A stretch of 64,000 nt of DNA from positions 266,537 to 330,536 of the forward strand of contig NZ_FPAS01000002.1 in the NCBI RefSeq assembly GCF_900116425.1, read 5' to 3'. The position numbers were made by a program, and so were the translations under genes. The notes under the pieces were generated by a model, which was not told the origin of the DNA, ran no database searches, and saw only the letters and a program-made list of their open reading frames with translations. Shown here piece after piece: positions 38,732-46,433 of the stretch; the stretch's first letter is position 1, and each line of letters begins with the position of its first letter. This stretch comes from Lishizhenia tianjinensis (GTDB lineage: Bacteria; Bacteroidota; Bacteroidia; Flavobacteriales_D; Crocinitomicaceae).

Positions 38732-39421
38732 TTAAATTATTGGTGATGTTTCTTTGGCATTTTGTTCAACAAGATCTACAATTTCTTCTATAGATTCAAG
38801 GTCAAAATTGGCCTTGTGTATGAGTCCCGATAAAGCAATTCCGTACACTCCTGTTTGCATAATACCTTTTACATCTTCTTTTTCTATTCCACCTATAGCG
38901 AAAATTGGTGTATCTATATGTTGAGTTTTTAAACGTTCGATGCAAGAAGCATAGCCTCGTAGTCCCAAAGCTGGACTCAATTTGTCTTTATCTTTGGTAG
39001 TCGTAAAGGTATAAGGACCTAAACCGATGTAGTCTAAAATAGCCGTGTTATAAGCTAAAATGTCATCGTAAGCATTGGCAGTTGCGCCAACTATTTTTTG
39101 ATCCCCCAAGAAATTACGCACCACCTCATGAGCTTCATCTTCTTTACCTATATGGGCTCCATCTACATTGGCTTTGATGGCAAAACTGTAGTGATCATTA
39201 ACCGTAAGTAAAACTCCAAGGGATTTACATTTTTCGGCTATGCGAATTAACGTCTCTGTAAAAAATGAAGTATAATCTGATCCAGGATGACGCGCTTCGA
39301 AATGATTTTTCTTAATGCGAAGTTGTACCCATTTGATTCCGCCTTTAGCCAATCTGTCTATCCAGCTTAAATCGCTGAAATTCTCATCGGGATGTGTAAT
39401 GTATTGAATGCGCGGTAACAT
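38732..39421 (-). CDS. thiE: Thiamine-phosphate synthase ThiE
   Basis: 229-residue TIM barrel that couples the pyrimidine and thiazole halves into thiamine phosphate. Visible: WVQLRIKK (about 31), [24 protein letters not shown] (about 90-113) that binds the pyrimidine diphosphate, and [12 protein letters not shown] (about 150). The last segment [12 protein letters not shown] marks the phosphate site. First gene of thiEGH, 76 bases behind the TPP riboswitch. Confidence 0.93.
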   Translation of the reverse strand: MLPRIQYITHPDENFSDLSWIDRLAKGGIKWVQLRIKKNHFEARHPGSDYTSFFTETLIRIAEKCKSLGVLLTVNDHYSFAIKANVDGAHIGKEDEAHEVVRNFLGDQKIVGATANAYDDILAYNTAILDYIGLGPYTFTTTKDKDKLSPALGLRGYASCIERLKTQHIDTPIFAIGGIEKEDVKGIMQTGVYGIALSGLIHKANFDLESIEEIVDLVEQNAKETSPII

Positions 39422-39469
39422 AATTTCCTACAAATAATAAGGGGGATTCTTCTAGAAAAAGTGCCGCAG

Positions 39470-39488
39470 AAAACCTTGGGGTACCAAG
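39470..39488 (-). promoter_or_regulatory. Possible riboswitch expression platform
   Basis: On the minus strand CTTGG-TACC-CCAAG followed by GTTTT could be the terminator switched by TPP. The stem is only 5 bp, so this is tentative. Confidence 0.35.
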
Positions 39489-39496
39489 TGACTGTG

Positions 39497-39589
39497 AACT
39501 TTTTCCCTACGTCAGCCTTAACTGCCTCAGGTTCGAAGAGTATTTCTCAGAATTTCACTAAAAATTAGTAAAAGACACCCCTAAAAGTT
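39497..39589 (-). ncRNA. TPP riboswitch (THI element) of thiEGH
   Basis: Read on the minus strand: P1 AACTTTT...AAAAAGTT, then GGGGTGTC, the CTGAGA element (complement at 39545-39550), the ACCTGAGG segment (39525-39533) and the closing GACGTAGGGA (39504-39513). These are the invariant parts of TPP aptamers in the right order. It lies between a -7 box and thiE. TPP binding would be expected to shut the operon. Confidence 0.93.
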
Positions 39590-39594
39590 TGATA

Positions 39595-39602
39595 CAAAGG
39601 TA
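39595..39602 (-). promoter_or_regulatory. -7 promoter box of thi operon
   Basis: TACCTTTG on the minus strand. The expected start of transcription falls right at the 5' edge of the riboswitch. Confidence 0.6.
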
Positions 39603-39695
39603 GGAGTTGTTTTGGAGATAGCAAAGGGTTGAGGGATTCAAAAAAATAAAGATTTGAGAAATTGAATTTTTGTCGGAAAGGGGCATGCCTTTTTC

Positions 39696-39716
39696 TGACT
39701 ACCCGCAATTCTATCC
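39696..39716 (-). repeat. 21-bp repeat copy 4
   Basis: Exact match, left end of the 162-bp unit. Confidence 0.9.
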
Positions 39717-39836
39717 CAAATAGAAATTTGATATTGGAAATTGGAGATTTGAAATTAAGTGATACTCATATGTTAACTATAAATGCTGGAATTCTCCAAT
39801 TTTGAATTTTATTTTTTGAACTTTGAATTCTCACTG

Positions 39837-39857
39837 GGATAGAATTGCGGGTAGTCA
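39837..39857 (+). repeat. 21-bp repeat copy 5
   Basis: Exact inverted match, right end of the 162-bp unit, upstream of dusB. Confidence 0.9.
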
Positions 39858-39938
39858 ATGAAATTAGTTTGATTTTTAGAAAGTTGTCGTTTAAACAACT
39901 CGTTTTCAATTCTTTTTCTTGGTTCCTAATAAAATCTG

Positions 39939-39946
39939 TAACTTTG
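39939..39946 (+). promoter_or_regulatory. -7 promoter box of dusB
   Basis: TAACTTTG, perfect TAnnTTTG. It lies 20 bases before the TTG start at 39967 and excludes the upstream in-frame start at 39919. Confidence 0.6.
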
Positions 39947-39966
39947 CCCCCTCAAATACAAAGACT

Positions 39967-40962
39967 TTGGCAAAAATACGCGACATAGATTTAGGAGATT
40001 TTCCTTTGTTATTGGCACCCATGGAGGACGTGAGTGATCCGCCCTTTAGAGCTTTATGTAAAAAGAATGGGGCTGATTTGATGTACACAGAATTTATTTC
40101 TTCTGAAGGATTGATTCGTGATGCGGTGAAAAGTGTAAAGAAACTGGATATTTTTGAATACGAACGTCCGGTTGGGATACAGATTTTTGGGTACGACATA
40201 GAAAGTATGAAGCGTGCGACAGAAATTACAGAGCAAACCAACCCAGATATTATCGATATCAACTACGGATGTCCGGTAAAGAAGGTGGCGTGTAAAGGAG
40301 CTGGAGCAGGTATTTTGCAAGACATTCCTAAGATGGTTAGAATGACGGAGGAAATTGTGAAAACAACCAAACTTCCTGTAACCGTTAAAACCCGTTTGGG
40401 ATGGGATGACAACTCTAAGCACATTGTTGAAGTAGCTGAGCGTTTGCAAGATGTAGGAATAGAAGCAATTTCTATACACGGAAGAACGCGTAAGCAAATG
40501 TACAAGGGTGAGGCAGACTGGAGTTTGATTGCAGAGGTGAAAAATAACTCAAGAATGCACATTCCTGTTTTCGGAAACGGAGATATAGATTCACCAGAAA
40601 AGGCTGTAGAATACAAAAACAAGTTTGGTGTTGATGGTATAATGATAGGTAGAGCAAGTATAGGATATCCATGGATATTTAATGAAATTAAGCACTACCA
40701 GAAGACCGGACAACACTTGCCAAAACCGACGATTAAAGAAAGAGTAGCTGTTACACGTGAGCACTTAGAGATGAGTATCAAATGGAAAGGTGAAACATTA
40801 GGTATCGCAGAAATGAAACGTCACTATACGAATTATTTCAAAGGTATACCTCACTTTAAAGATTACAGAACTAAGTTGGTGACTTCTTTTAATTTGGAAG
40901 AAATTAGAGCCATTTTGGAAGAAGTTGAAGTGAAGTTTTCTGGTGTAGAGACTTTAGTTTAG
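39967..40962 (+). CDS. dusB: tRNA-dihydrouridine synthase (DusB-like)
   Basis: 331 residues from a TTG codon (reading AKIRDIDLGDFPLLLAP after it). FMN-dependent TIM barrel that reduces uridines in tRNA. Marks: LLAPMEDVSDPPFRALC (about 14-30), the catalytic loop NYGCPVKKVACKGAGAG (Cys near 100), TVKTRLGW (about 142), SIHGRTRKQMYKG (about 170) and the FMN phosphate site GNGDI/GIMIGRASIGYPW (about 205-235). A start at 39919 is possible but lies upstream of the promoter box, and close family members begin at the point chosen. Substrate position within tRNA is inferred from DusB relatives. Confidence 0.92.
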   Translation: MAKIRDIDLGDFPLLLAPMEDVSDPPFRALCKKNGADLMYTEFISSEGLIRDAVKSVKKLDIFEYERPVGIQIFGYDIESMKRATEITEQTNPDIIDINYGCPVKKVACKGAGAGILQDIPKMVRMTEEIVKTTKLPVTVKTRLGWDDNSKHIVEVAERLQDVGIEAISIHGRTRKQMYKGEADWSLIAEVKNNSRMHIPVFGNGDIDSPEKAVEYKNKFGVDGIMIGRASIGYPWIFNEIKHYQKTGQHLPKPTIKERVAVTREHLEMSIKWKGETLGIAEMKRHYTNYFKGIPHFKDYRTKLVTSFNLEEIRAILEEVEVKFSGVETLV

Positions 40963-41024
40963 CTTCTCAAAAAGGGATAGGAGCGGCAGTTTTTGACGTA
41001 GAAAGACATATGAAACTTAATAGA

Positions 41025-41052
41025 GAAGGGCGCCCAGAGGTAGCCCTTTTGT
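41025..41052 (+). terminator. Probable terminator of dusB
   Basis: AAGGGC/GCCCTT stem with a short T-run. Weaker than the others in the window. Confidence 0.55.
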
Positions 41053-41117
41053 ATTTTAGTTGAATGGCTTTTTAGGTTGAAAGCTACAGCGGAAAGCCCG
41101 GTGAAAAACGGAGTTTT

Positions 41118-43028
41118 TTATTTTGCCACCATCCACTCTTCGTACCACATTTGAAACATCAAAAGGTACCACATCTTGAAATCGAGTTCTTTTTTACCTG
41201 CGTAAAAGTCGCGTTTCATTTTCTCTACTACTTTCCAATTAAAGTAGCCTTGCTGACTAATTTTTTCTTCGGATATATAATGATTGACGTGTTCTTTTAG
41301 CTCTTTCCACATCCATTCGGCAATAGGAATAGCAAAACCTTGTTTGGGTCTTTCCATCATTTCTTTTGGAAGATAGTCGTGTACAATTTCTTTTAAAATG
41401 TGCTTTTTGGTTCCCTTATGGTATTTAAATTCGTCTGGTAACTGGGCTGCATATTCCGCAATACGATGATCTAACAGCGGTTCTCTGCCTTCTATGCTGG
41501 CAAACATGGTAGCTCTATCTACTTTTGTAAGGATGTCGTCAACCAAATAGGTTTGGAAATCGATAGCCTGCATGTAGGCCAAAGGAGAAAAATGAATTTT
41601 TGACAACTCGTTGCTCGTGTACAAAGTATCCAAAGGTTTTATATGGGTTTTCATCAATTTGCTTACCTGAGCATCTGTAAACTGCTGACTCAAACTTAGC
41701 ATGATAGCTTCGGCATTTGGATTGCGAAGTATACCCTTCATTTTCTCATAACGATTGTGGAAGTTGTATTTATGCTTGAAGTAAGGGAGAGCGTTGGAGG
41801 GGATGAGATCCATTACACCAGCCATAGCTTTACCTGCTATTTGAGGAAGTTTTTCCAATTTGGGCAGCATTTTGAGCAGATAGTCGTAACGGTTATAACC
41901 CGCAAATATCTCGTCGCCACCGTCTGCGCTCAGGGCTACGGTAACTTTTTCACTTGCCATTTTACTGACCAACATTGTTGGTAAAGCACTGCTATCCGCA
42001 AAAGGTTCATCATAATGATAAGGTATTTTTTGAATTAAAGCTAAGGCTTCATTCGCTGTACATTGAAATTCGTGATGATCCGTGCCTAAATAATTTGCTA
42101 CCTCGTTTGCAAAAGGCGCTTCGTTGAGTCCTATATCGGGAACGCCTATGGTAAAAGTCTTAAGTTGCTGCGTATTATTGGCTTGTAAAATAGAAGTGAC
42201 AGCCGCCGAGTCATAACCTCCACTTAAGAAAATTCCTACAGGAACATCAGAGCGCATTCTATAATGAAAGGCAGAAGTCAATAAACTTTTCGTCTCCTCT
42301 TTGGCTTGTTCAAAAGAAATATTCTTCTTGGGTTTGTTGTAGTAATCGTAAATGTTCCAATACTTTCTCTGAATCAGTTTTTTTGTATTAATATCGAGCA
42401 TGAAATACTCCCCGGCTCCTAGTTTTCTAATATTTTTAAAGATAGAATGTGGGGATGGAATGTTTCCGTACTGCATATAAGCAGCCAAACTGTTCAGGTC
42501 AATTTCCTTTTCAAAATCGGGGTGTTTGTGAAACACTTTAAGCTCTGAAGCAAAGAGGAATAGGTTTTCTTTTTGGTAAATGAAAAATGGTTTTACTCCA
42601 GCTCTATCGCGAGCAGCAAAGATGTGTTGCTTGTTTTCATCATAGATTACGAAGGCAAACATACCAATGAACTTATCCAAGCATTTTTCACCCCATTGCT
42701 GGTAGGCGTGAAGTAAAGTTTCTGTGTCGGAATGAGTGTTGAACAAATGTCCCAGCCTTATTAACTCTTTGTTGATCTCCTCGAAATTGTAGATTTCTCC
42801 GTTAAAGATGAGTGTGAGATGACCAAATTTCATAGGTTGTTTCCCTGCATCTGAGAGATCCAGAATGGAAAGTCGTTTATGACCCAGTCCCAAACAAAAC
42901 GCTTCTTTTTGAACTAACTCAAACCCTTCACCGTCTGGTCCACGGTGGTGGAGGGTACGGGTCATGGCTTGAAGGGTGTTCAAGGAAGAAGTTTTGGTGT
43001 AATCAAGAAAAGCAGCGATACCACACAT
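41118..43028 (-). CDS. asnB: Glutamine-hydrolysing asparagine synthase
   Basis: 636 residues. An N-terminal class II glutaminase domain starts at the catalytic Cys2 (MCGIAAFLDY) with HRGPDGEGF near 30 and LIFNGEIYNFEE near 73. The synthetase half holds the PP-loop LSGGYDSAAV (about 258) and the YDEPFADSSALPT segment (about 340). It makes asparagine from aspartate with ATP, or acts in glycan/antibiotic amidation in some gene clusters. Monocistronic, with a 21-bp repeat unit just upstream. Length suits the AsnB-1 type of Bacteroidota, slightly longer than E. coli AsnB. Confidence 0.92.
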   Translation of the reverse strand: MCGIAAFLDYTKTSSLNTLQAMTRTLHHRGPDGEGFELVQKEAFCLGLGHKRLSILDLSDAGKQPMKFGHLTLIFNGEIYNFEEINKELIRLGHLFNTHSDTETLLHAYQQWGEKCLDKFIGMFAFVIYDENKQHIFAARDRAGVKPFFIYQKENLFLFASELKVFHKHPDFEKEIDLNSLAAYMQYGNIPSPHSIFKNIRKLGAGEYFMLDINTKKLIQRKYWNIYDYYNKPKKNISFEQAKEETKSLLTSAFHYRMRSDVPVGIFLSGGYDSAAVTSILQANNTQQLKTFTIGVPDIGLNEAPFANEVANYLGTDHHEFQCTANEALALIQKIPYHYDEPFADSSALPTMLVSKMASEKVTVALSADGGDEIFAGYNRYDYLLKMLPKLEKLPQIAGKAMAGVMDLIPSNALPYFKHKYNFHNRYEKMKGILRNPNAEAIMLSLSQQFTDAQVSKLMKTHIKPLDTLYTSNELSKIHFSPLAYMQAIDFQTYLVDDILTKVDRATMFASIEGREPLLDHRIAEYAAQLPDEFKYHKGTKKHILKEIVHDYLPKEMMERPKQGFAIPIAEWMWKELKEHVNHYISEEKISQQGYFNWKVVEKMKRDFYAGKKELDFKMWYLLMFQMWYEEWMVAK

Positions 43029-43094
43029 ATGAGGGTAAATATAGGGGATGAGGGGGAGAATTGATGGGTGGTATTAAACTTTTTCGATCAAAAT

Positions 43095-43958
43095 TTACTG
43101 ACTACCCGCAATTCTATCCTTTGTCATTAATAACTGATAAACGAAAACTTTGAATTTGGGTGTCAATGAGTGCCTATTGTTGTACTTGAAACAATATTCA
43201 TCCATGACTCCTTGCATGAAAACGATAGAGACATTATGATAAATCCCCCTAAGTTCTTTAATGAAGTTGGTTTTTAATTTTTGCTCCCATGTTTTCTTAA
43301 TTTTCGCTCCGTTTAGAACTATAAATTCCTTGTTTAAAGTAGTGGGTTTTGAAACGTTTTCAGCAAAAAGTTTTTTATACCTATAATTTGGATTGAGAAG
43401 TCTATGGGACTTCAATTTAAATACTTCTTTGACATCATTTGACGAAAGTGTTAACCGGATTCTGTCATAATTTTTAAAGGGTTGTTTTAGGATTTGCAAA
43501 TCAATATTTTGTGGAATTCCCGGGAGATCAATTATGCTCTCTGTTTCACGTTTTTCAAAGTGTAGAAGTGTTTTAGGTTGGTCTAATAACTGTTTGTTTA
43601 TCTGTCCCATTTCAAGACGTAATTTTTTTACAGCATAAGCAAGCGTATCGTAGCGAGTTTGTCTCGATTTTCGTAGAAGGTTCAATACAGAATCTGTCTT
43701 TTTTCCTTGTGTTATTAGGTAGATAATTTCTAGCCAATCTCTTAATTGAAGGTTACTGTCTCTCATGAAAGAAACAGATTTTATACTGATGATTTTCTTA
43801 CACTTCGGACACCTCCATGATTTAAGGTGCATGTAGAATTTAAGTGAATGGTGCTTGCATTTTGGACAACATTTAACTCTGTACTGAAAGATTTCTTTGA
43901 AAAAAAGTACTGCATTTTCTTCGCGGTTATAGCGACCGTAAAATTCTGATTGATTCAT
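43095..43958 (-). CDS. IS1595-like transposase-related protein lacking a visible DDE triad
   Basis: 287 residues. The N-terminal third matches IS1595/ISXO2 transposases: a zinc ribbon (C31xxC34 and C50xxC53), the following KKIISIKSVSFM stretch and a WLEIIYLITQGKK ... SRQTRYDTLAYAVKKLR helix-turn-helix (to about 115). The C-terminal part also fits (TWEQKLK near 223, ELRGIYHNVSIVFMQGVMDEYCFKYNNR, 235-262). The middle (about 120-220) should hold the acidic DDE/DDN triad but shows no VDEtyfG-type motif, no TDG and Lys where the last Glu is expected. The last seven residues, DRIAGSQ, are coded by the bounding 21-bp repeat, and the stop lies just outside it. It could be an inactive transposase, a diverged active one, or a DNA-binding derivative. 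Confidence 0.65.
   Translation of the reverse strand: MNQSEFYGRYNREENAVLFFKEIFQYRVKCCPKCKHHSLKFYMHLKSWRCPKCKKIISIKSVSFMRDSNLQLRDWLEIIYLITQGKKTDSVLNLLRKSRQTRYDTLAYAVKKLRLEMGQINKQLLDQPKTLLHFEKRETESIIDLPGIPQNIDLQILKQPFKNYDRIRLTLSSNDVKEVFKLKSHRLLNPNYRYKKLFAENVSKPTTLNKEFIVLNGAKIKKTWEQKLKTNFIKELRGIYHNVSIVFMQGVMDEYCFKYNNRHSLTPKFKVFVYQLLMTKDRIAGSQ
43099..43119 (-). repeat. 21-bp repeat copy 6
   Basis: Exact match. Codes the C-terminus of the transposase-like protein on the minus strand. Confidence 0.9.
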
Positions 43959-44018
43959 GATTTTTAGTGTTAGGTTGATAGTATAAAAGTTACGACTTTT
44001 TAGCCATATATAAAAAAG

Positions 44019-44039
44019 GGATAGAATTGCGGGTAGTCA
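44019..44039 (+). repeat. 21-bp repeat copy 7
   Basis: Exact inverted match 60 bases upstream of the transposase-like start codon. Confidence 0.9.
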
Positions 44040-44155
44040 GTAAATATTCCTACAATCTTGAAATTTCTTTGACTTCCAACTCCACATTCCGTTAAAATTC
44101 ATTCTCTTTCCGCATTTATCAACCCTTCCACTACCATCACCTCATTTTTATGACT

Positions 44156-44163
44156 TATCTTTG
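44156..44163 (+). promoter_or_regulatory. lysS: -7 promoter box of lysS
   Basis: TATCTTTG, perfect TAnnTTTG, 49 bases before the ATG. Confidence 0.5.
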
Positions 44164-44212
44164 CAAATTGTTAAAACAAGTAGTACATAATTGTATTTAA
44201 AAGAGTTATCAA

Positions 44213-45925
44213 ATGAGTCTTATTGAACTTTCAGACCAAGAGATTCAGCGTAGAGAAACGTTGAAAAAATTGAGGGATTTGGGAATTGACCCATATCCTG
44301 CAGCACTGTACCCTGTGACGCACAAATCTTCTGAGATAAAGAACAATTACAAGGAAGGTGAAAAGGTTGTAATCGCGGGTAGATTAATGCGTCGAAAGGT
44401 TCAAGGTAAGGCCTCTTTTGGTGAGTTGCAAGATGCTGACGGAAGAATTCAAGTGTACTTTAACCGTGATGAAATTTGTCCGGGAGAAGATAAAAGCTTG
44501 TACAACGATGTTTTTAAAAAGTTGTTGGATTTAGGTGATTTCGTTGGTGTTGAGGGAGAAGTATTTAAAACACAAGTGGGAGAGACAACAGTTTCTGTTA
44601 AAAACTTTACTTTGTTAAGTAAGTCTTTGAAACCACTGCCACTTCCAAAAACGGATGCAGAAGGTAAGGTACACGACGCTTTTACAGATCCTGAATTGCG
44701 TTACCGCCAGCGCTATGTTGATTTAACAGTAAATCCACATGTCAAAGAAATTTTCGTGAAGCGTACAAAGTTGTTTACAGCGATGCGTAACTTCTTTAAT
44801 GATGCTGGATACATGGAAGTTGAAACGCCTGTTTTACAGTCAATACCAGGTGGAGCGGCAGCGCGTCCGTTTATTACGCACCACAATGCACTGGATATTC
44901 CATTGTACATGCGTATCGCCAACGAATTGTACTTGAAGCGTTTAATTTGTGGTGGATTTGATGGTGTTTACGAGTTCTCTAAAAACTTCAGAAATGAAGG
45001 GATGGATAGAACGCATAACCCTGAGTTTACGGCTATGGAAATCTATGTTTCATACAAAGATTACAACTGGATGATGGATTTCACAGAGCGTTTGTTAGAA
45101 CACTGTGCAATTGCTGTGAACGGAACTACTGAAGCTACTTTTGGAGAGCATAAGATAGATTTCAAAGCACCTTATAAGCGTGTAACTATGCGACAATCTA
45201 TTATCGATTTTACAGGGTTCGACATCAAAGGTAAAACGGAAGATGAGTTAAGAGAAGCATGTAAATCAATGGGAATTGCCGTTGACGATACAATGGGTGT
45301 TGGTAAATTAATCGATGAGATTTTCGGAGAGAAATGTGAAGGAAACTACATCCAACCAACGTTCATTACAGATTACCCAAAAGAAATGTCTCCACTGTGT
45401 AAAGAGCACAGAGAAGATCCAAGTCTTACTGAGCGTTTTGAGTTGATGGTGTGTGGTAAAGAAATTGCGAATGCATATTCAGAATTGAACGACCCTATCG
45501 ACCAAAGAGAGCGTTTTGAAGATCAAGTACGTTTGGCGCAAAAAGGAGATGATGAAGCTACAGAATTCATTGATCAAGACTTCTTAAGAGCGCTAGAATA
45601 TGGTATGCCGCCAACATCAGGATTAGGAATTGGTATGGATAGGTTGATTATGTTCTTAACCAATAACCCGGCAATTCAAGAAGTGTTGTTCTTCCCGCAA
45701 ATGAGACCTGAGGTTTTTGGAGCAAAGAAGGGACCAGAGTTGAATGAGAACGAAAAGTTAATCTTTGATCTATTGGCTAAAGCTCAGAAAATGGATTTAA
45801 ATGAGTTGAAAGAACAAACTGGTTTATCGAACAAGCAGTGGGATAAAGGAGTGAAAGGTTTGGCAAAACATGGTTTAACGAAAGTTACAAAAGAGGAAGA
45901 TCAATTAACGATAGAATTGGTTTAA
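44213..45925 (+). CDS. lysS: Lysine--tRNA ligase, class II
   Basis: 570 residues. An N-terminal OB-fold anticodon-binding domain (about 50-150, VVIAGRLMRRKVQGKASF) is followed by the class II core: motif 2 FRNEGMDRTHNPEFTAMEIY (about 261-280) and motif 3 GLGIGMDRLIMFLTN (about 468-482). About 60 further residues (LLAKAQKMDLNELKEQTGL ... LTIELV) form a winged-helix-like extension absent from E. coli LysS, which I know from Bacteroidota enzymes. Monocistronic with promoter and terminator. Confidence 0.97.
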   Translation: MSLIELSDQEIQRRETLKKLRDLGIDPYPAALYPVTHKSSEIKNNYKEGEKVVIAGRLMRRKVQGKASFGELQDADGRIQVYFNRDEICPGEDKSLYNDVFKKLLDLGDFVGVEGEVFKTQVGETTVSVKNFTLLSKSLKPLPLPKTDAEGKVHDAFTDPELRYRQRYVDLTVNPHVKEIFVKRTKLFTAMRNFFNDAGYMEVETPVLQSIPGGAAARPFITHHNALDIPLYMRIANELYLKRLICGGFDGVYEFSKNFRNEGMDRTHNPEFTAMEIYVSYKDYNWMMDFTERLLEHCAIAVNGTTEATFGEHKIDFKAPYKRVTMRQSIIDFTGFDIKGKTEDELREACKSMGIAVDDTMGVGKLIDEIFGEKCEGNYIQPTFITDYPKEMSPLCKEHREDPSLTERFELMVCGKEIANAYSELNDPIDQRERFEDQVRLAQKGDDEATEFIDQDFLRALEYGMPPTSGLGIGMDRLIMFLTNNPAIQEVLFFPQMRPEVFGAKKGPELNENEKLIFDLLAKAQKMDLNELKEQTGLSNKQWDKGVKGLAKHGLTKVTKEEDQLTIELV

Positions 45926-45944
45926 TTCTAAAAAGATATAAAGC

Positions 45945-45977
45945 AAAGTCCGATACGTAAGTGTCGGACTTTTTTTA
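45945..45977 (+). terminator. Terminator of lysS
   Basis: AAGTCCGATA/TGTCGGACTT stem followed by a seven-T run. Confidence 0.9.
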
Positions 45978-45991
45978 TGCTTCTTCCTTGG

Positions 45992-46134
45992 CAAACGGCC
46001 GGGCTAACCATTATAGTCACCAATAGCTAGTTTAAGTCGCAATTTGCCCCACAATCACTTCCCCTGGTCGTAATTGTAGTGCATTGCTTACTAAAAACTA
46101 GCCATTGGTGAGCTGCCATTATTATCCCTGTTTG
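45992..46134. repeat. 143-bp covarying hairpin element, copy B
   Basis: Same ends and loop as copy A (CAAACGGCCGGG, CACTTCCCCTGGTCGTA, TCCCTGTTTG). The stem here is CACCAATAGCTAGTTT against AAACTAGCCATTGGTG with one mismatch, quite different in sequence from copy A but paired at the same positions. Confidence 0.8.
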
Positions 46135-46158
46135 AGAAGCTTTTACATTTTTATTTAT

Positions 46159-46179
46159 TGACTACCCGCAATTCTATCC
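46159..46179 (-). repeat. 21-bp repeat copy 8
   Basis: Exact match, left end of the 163-bp unit, 25 bp after hairpin element B. Confidence 0.9.
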
Positions 46180-46300
46180 CACCATGAATTTAAAATTCAA
46201 AGATTAAAAATTTAAAACTCATGACACCCTTGTTTTTCTGGTGTTTAGATGTAATAGTGAAATTTTAAATATCCAATTTTCAAGATCAAATTTAGACTTA

Positions 46301-46321
46301 GGATAGGATTGCGGGTAGTCA
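46301..46321 (+). repeat. 21-bp repeat copy 9
   Basis: One mismatch (GGATAGGATT for GGATAGAATT), right end of the 163-bp unit. Confidence 0.9.
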
Positions 46322-46433
46322 ATGGTTCTATGTTTTTTTAATCCATAAATCTTGCTACTTGCGAGAATCCACATTTTTTATTCAATAAAGGCGCCTTAAC
46401 TTTATACCAATCAAAATCATAAAAAACCTAACC

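Larger units (their letters stand above)
39696..39857. mobile_element. 162-bp MITE-like unit bounded by inverted 21-bp repeats
   Basis: Exact inverted copies of the 21-bp repeat at 39696-39716 and 39837-39857 bound an AT-rich core (words GAAATTGGA, ATTTGAAATT) without coding capacity. No target duplication is seen outside (left TTTTTC, right ATGAAA). A unit at 46159 has almost the same length. Confidence 0.6.
43099..44039. mobile_element. 941-bp IS-like element with 21-bp terminal inverted repeats
   Basis: Perfect inverted 21-bp repeats at both ends, extended outward by ATTTAC/GTAAAT, enclose one transposase-like gene. Size and gene match a small IS1595-family element. No direct target duplication is visible: the flanking bases are themselves inverted rather than repeated. 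Confidence 0.65.
46159..46321. mobile_element. 163-bp MITE-like unit bounded by inverted 21-bp repeats
   Basis: Inverted 21-bp repeats (right copy with one mismatch) bound an AT-rich core. One base longer than the unit at 39696. Cores share words but not an overall alignment that I can see. No target duplication (left TTTAT, right ATGGT). Confidence 0.6.
45926..46433. other. 508-bp repeat-rich intergenic region
   Basis: No gene supported. It holds the lysS terminator, 143-bp hairpin element B and the 163-bp unit bounded by 21-bp repeats. Confidence 0.75.

Noticed and set aside
39780-39820. Second promoter or small gene within the 162-bp unit
   Set aside because: Only AT-rich words are present, with no TAnnTTTG box and no open frame of useful size.
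39919-39966. Upstream start of dusB
   Set aside because: It lies before the -7 box at 39939-39946. The TTG at 39967 gives the usual family N-terminus.
43085-44050. Direct target-site duplication around the IS-like unit
   Set aside because: Flanking bases ATTTAC and GTAAAT are reverse complements rather than direct repeats, so no duplication can be claimed.
36242-46134. Integron attC sites for the two 143-bp hairpins
   Set aside because: The covarying hairpin is reminiscent of attC, but the RYYYAAC/GTTRRRY end motifs are not found, there is no cassette array and no integrase gene in the window.
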